NCBI GenBank assembly: GCA_022225965.2
Contig: JAKJXP020000006.1
Coordinates: forward strand, 558,001-622,000
Source: Diatrype stigma
Taxonomy: Eukaryota; Ascomycota; Sordariomycetes; Xylariales; Diatrypaceae
Length of the DNA stretch: 64,000 bases
Reading direction: 5' to 3'
In this document: piece by piece, positions 60,493 through 64,000 of the stretch
Position numbering within the stretch: position 1 is the stretch's first letter
How the letters are laid out: every line of letters starts with the position of its first letter
Notes under the pieces: generated by a model
What the model was told of the DNA's origin: nothing
What the model saw: only the letters and a program-made list of their open reading frames with translations
Databases searched by the model: none
Made by a program: the position numbers and the translations under genes

Positions 60493-61099
60493 GTTGGTAA
60501 ATAATTTGTTTGTTATTCGTGTCACATAACGGATGGTCGAACTCGATACGATGGTTCAGAGGAGCTTGTGAAGCAAACTAACATAGCGACCGAGCCTCGA
60601 GAAAGACTTGGGTGGGAGGCTTTGACGCGTTGAAATACCGCAGTCGCAGTACTCCACGGTTAATATAAGGTAGCCAAGATCAGAAGTTGACTTGACGCAA
60701 GGGATGGAGATATAATAGTCAATATAGGATATTTACATCGGCGGGAAATTTCAACTGCCATAAATATGTGAGACTAGAACTCTCAGACTCGAAGTGCGAA
60801 GACGAATATTGTGTCCGATGACGCGACGTTTGCGCGTTGAGTTTCGATGAGATAGTTCCCTCGCACGATACGGGAAAATTGAAGATCACGAACATGGATT
60901 GAGTTTAGTGTCTTCAGGTGTTGGTGTTGGGTGTCGGCCCTCGGGGTGTCACCAGGGTGTCAGGGTGCTATGTAGTTAGGTAAGCACGAAGGGGCGAAGC
61001 AAGACGGGACCTTCAAGGTTGCAAGGAAGACAGCAAGACTTGAATGAAGACTGGCAAGAGCAGTGTCGATTCTCAAAGCACCTGGGCACCAAGAGGCAA

Positions 61100-61138
61100 G
61101 AGCACTAGGTACCTAGGTAGGTAACTAGGTACCTAGAC
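61100..61138. repeat. Cluster of TAGGTACCTAGGTA-type palindromes
   Basis: Overlapping copies of TAGGTA and its complement form nested short palindromes. The 10-bp core TACCTAGGTA also occurs at 4977, 8532 and 33375 in this window, always between genes. Confidence 0.7.
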
Positions 61139-61425
61139 TAACCGAAAGCAGGGTTATGGCAGTTATGTAATCTGGTCTCCACCACCCGCATGGTCTGTGC
61201 AGCGCTAAAGCTTAGCGAACCCCGGTTTGGGGAGTTAGGCCCGATCGTTGTTGTTTACTTTCCCGCACCGCTGTTGCTAAGCGGCCCGGAGGCTGCCATT
61301 GTGGTAAACAAATGGTGAGCTGCGGAACTTGAATGATTCGCAACTTATCACCACATCTCCTGCTTGGAGGCACCAAACATACCTCTTCTTGATGAAGGCT
61401 GTGCCTCTTGTTGTTATGCGCATTA

Positions 61426-61483
61426 CGAACCACGAACCACGACCCCGAACTACGAACCACGACCTGCGAACCACGAACTACGA
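61426..61483. repeat. Degenerate tandem repeat of CGAACCACGA
   Basis: Five to six imperfect copies of a 7-to-10-bp unit (cgaaccacga, cgaactacga) follow each other. It lies about 250 bp upstream of the myosin start and has no coding sense. Confidence 0.7.
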
Positions 61484-61730
61484 ATTACATGAATTCTTTC
61501 CCATCATCCGTTTCTTATCTTGTTTCTTATGACGTCGCAGCATCAACCGTTTATATTCTTGCCTGTCGTTTGACCTTGGCGATCAGTAATCCCATGCAAT
61601 CGCATGCTTCTTTCTGAGAACATTGGTTACTTAATCCATGTGCCGGAGCAGTCTACTACTACATCTATTACTACATGAGTCTACGTGAGCAAATCTGGTT
61701 GCTTGTGGTTCTAGTAATTACTCCGGAAGC

Positions 61731-64000
61731 ATGACGTCCAATGCGCCCACAATGTCGCAACGACGGAACCCCTTTGCTAGAATTGCCTCTACGTCACCCT
61801 CGCCAGCTCCAACAGGGACGGGAACTGGGAGACCTAAATCAGCCATCTTCCCTTCGCAGGCACCTCTGCCCAGTATGGCGACACCTCCTTCGCATGGCAG
61901 GACCCAGTCCAATGCATCTATGACCAATGTCCTTGCCTCCACAGCTAGCAATGGCCCTCGACATCACCGTGAGACTTCCAGGGGAGGCACGCCGAACTCG
62001 ACGACGTTCGCACCATCTTTTATCAAGACAGAGGATTTGAGGAAAAGCATAGATGTGGTCAGGGGAATCGAAGGAGAAAATGACTTTTCCGGCAAGAGAT
62101 ATGTATGGCTACGGGATTCGAAGCTAGCCTTCGTGAAGGGATGGGTCGTCGAGGAGCTGGAGGGAGGTCGCATACTCGTGCAGTGCGACGATGGCAGTGT
62201 AAGTCAACATTGGAAACCTGTGGCTATATTCGCTTACAGAATGTCGTGTCTAGCAACGTGAGGTCGATCAAGAAAGCGTCGATAAAGTCAACCCTGCCAA
62301 GTTCGACAAGGCGAACGATATGGCCGAACTCACCCACTTAAACGAAGCCTCCGTTGTCCATAACCTGCACATGAGATACCAATCCGATCTGATATATACC
62401 TACTCTGGGCTATTCTTGGTTACCGTCAACCCCTACTGTCCGCTCCCTATATACACCAACGAGTACATTAACATGTACAAGGGCAGGAATCGGGAGGATA
62501 CGAAGCCACACATTTTCGCCATGGCCGACGAGACGTTTCGAAACCTGGTAGACGAGGGCGAGAATCAGAGCATCCTGGTAACTGGTGAATCCGGTGCTGG
62601 GAAGACGGAGAACACCAAGAAGGTCATACAATACCTTGCTGCCGTGGCTCATTCCGAGTCGCCTATGAAGAATAGGGGGCAGCAGCACTCAACCCTTTCA
62701 CAACAAATTTTACGAGCCAATCCCATCTTAGAAGCATTTGGGAATGCCCAAACTGTGCGCAATAACAACTCCTCCAGATTTGGAAAATTCATACGAATCG
62801 AGTTTTCTCGATCGGGTGCTATTTCTGGTGCCTTCATCGACTGGTACCTTTTGGAGAAGTCTCGTGTAGTTCGCATCAATTCCCAGGAGCGAAATTACCA
62901 CATCTTTTATCAGCTGCTGAAGGGGGCGGATCGGCGCATGAGGCAAGACTACTTGCTTGAAGGACTCGGGATTGACGACTTTGCCTACACTCGCGACGGC
63001 CACGACTCAATCGCCGGTGTCTCTGACCGAGATGAATGGGATTTTCTGTTAGAAGCCTTCGATGTCATGGGCTTCTCTGAGGACGACCAGGATTGCATCT
63101 TACGCACGGTCGCTGCAGTCCTTCATCTTGGTAACCTTACAGTTGTGAAGGAAAGCCGCATGGCGGATCAAGCCAGGCTAGCCCCTGATGCCAAAGAGGT
63201 AGCAGCCAGAGTGTGCAGACTTCTCAGGATTCCCCTCGAGCCTTTTCTCCAAGGGCTACTGCATCCGAAAGTCAAGGCCGGCCGTGAATGGGTGGAGAAG
63301 GTCCAAACCCCCGAGCAAGTTCGGTTAAGCATTGATGCCCTCGCCAAGGGTATCTACGAACGTGGCTTCGGGGATTTGGTGACTAGGATCAATCGTCAAC
63401 TCGATCGTACCGGGGTTGGCATCGACGACTCTCACTTCATTGGAGTGCTTGATATCGCCGGATTCGAGATCTTTGAAGAGAACAGTTTCGAACAACTCTG
63501 CATCAACTATACGAACGAAAAGCTCCAACAATTCTTCAACCACCATATGTTTGTCTTGGAGCAAGAGGAGTACGCGCGTGAACAGATTGAATGGAAATTC
63601 ATTGATTTTGGTCGTGACCTTCAACCCACCATTGACTTGATTGAATTATCCAATCCGATTGGTATATTCTCCTGCCTAGATGAGGATTGTGTCATGCCAA
63701 AGGCCACGGACAAGACTTTCACGGAAAAGCTCAATGCTTTGTGGGATAAGAAGTCTCCTAAATACCGTCCCTCGCGACCGGGGCCCCGACATGGGTTCAT
63801 TCTTACTCATTATGCTGCCGAGGTTGAGTACTCTACCGACGGCTGGTTAGAAAAGAACAAGGATCCCATGAACGACAACGTCACACGCCTCTTAGCCGCG
63901 TCAAGCGATGCCCATATTGCCAATTTGTTTGTCGACTGTGCCGAAGCCGATGACGAGAATGGTGCATTTCGGAGTCGAGTCAAGAAAGGCCTGTTCCGTA
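61731..64000 (+). CDS. Class II myosin heavy chain (motor domain part), 3' end beyond window
   Basis: Exon 1 is 61731-62198 (156 codons). After a 55-nt intron, exon 2 runs from 62254 to the right edge without a stop, for about 738 residues in view. A Ser/Pro/Thr-rich leader precedes the SH3-like N-terminal domain (RYVWLRDSKLAFVKGWVVEE). The motor follows: NEASVVHNLHMRY, TYSGLFLVTVNPY, the P-loop GESGAGKTENTKK, switch I NNNSSRFGKFI, switch II DIAGFEIFEENSFEQLCINY and the relay helix LQQFFNHHMF. These segments match conventional (class II) myosins rather than class I, V or the chitin-synthase myosins. Class II myosin drives the cytokinetic actomyosin ring at septa. The acceptor TAG|CAACG was chosen because it restores the DDGSQREVD segment. 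Confidence 0.93.

Larger units (their letters stand above)
60493..61730. other. Divergent intergenic region between Red1-like and myosin genes
   Basis: This 1.2-kb region holds the promoters of both flanking genes. It contains a TACCTAGGTA palindrome (61110-61119) within a larger TAGGTA cluster and a degenerate CGAACCACGA repeat (61426-61483). No gene is supported. Confidence 0.5.

Noticed and set aside
1..64000. Giant Starship-type transposon or secondary-metabolite cluster
   Set aside because: No DUF3435 tyrosine recombinase, no polyketide or peptide synthase, P450 or transporter set; gene content is mixed housekeeping and accessory.
1..64000. CRISPR arrays, operons and bacterial-type promoters
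   Set aside because: The window is fungal nuclear DNA; no regularly spaced repeats of that kind were seen.

Overview
The window comes from the nuclear genome of a filamentous ascomycete (Pezizomycotina, most likely a Sordariomycete). The evidence is short introns (about 45-105 nt) with GT..AG ends and CTAAC-type branch points, fungus-specific protein families (eqolisin protease, DUF6536 membrane protein, HAM1-like protein, NACHT-type NLR, Pet191), and two sharply bounded AT-rich blocks that look mutated by repeat-induced point mutation (RIP). Gene models were built by hand from splice signals; frame was checked through every junction of the models given. Left part (1-18464): a large minus-strand Bergerat-fold (HSP90/sacsin-like) ATPase gene running off the left edge; a single-pass surface protein; a long gene-poor stretch with one decayed gene; transaldolase (plus); a NACHT NLR (minus) whose 3' end lies in a perfect 30-bp inverted repeat facing the transaldolase gene; a Ppn2-like metallophosphatase; and the cytochrome oxidase assembly factor PET191 with a 25-nt first exon. 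About 18880-22460 is a RIP-degraded DNA transposon, tentatively Mutator-like. Middle (23351-37068): a steryl-ester-hydrolase type lipase, a HAM1-like lipid-binding-fold protein, a DUF6536 membrane protein (minus), a decayed gene split by a 628-bp pogo/Tc1-type MITE, an alpha/beta hydrolase and an eqolisin-type secreted protease. From 37061 to 49844 is a nested transposon. A hAT element (8-bp target duplication GTCGGTAT, CAGCG ends) sits in the last codons of the protease gene. It is itself interrupted by a 9.4-kb Ty3/Gypsy chromovirus (38745-48186; 152-bp LTRs, 5-bp duplication TTTAT). The two LTRs differ at 14 sites, all transitions, as RIP predicts. Right part (49853-64000): a fungal multi-pass membrane protein gene with an in-frame TAG, a Cys-containing hypothetical protein, a Red1/ZFC3H1-like zinc-finger protein (minus) and the 5' half of a class II myosin heavy chain running off the right edge. 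The genes do not form an obvious pathway or biosynthetic cluster. The window is core housekeeping genes (TAL1, PET191, Red1-like, myosin II, lipase) mixed with fast-evolving accessory genes (NLR, Bergerat ATPase, protease, membrane proteins) and transposon traffic. The most informative observations are the datable insertion nest, the protease gene whose stop codon is now supplied by a transposon end, the RIP-type nonsense codon near the nest, and the palindrome at the NLR 3' end. No CRISPR array, rRNA or convincing tRNA was found.
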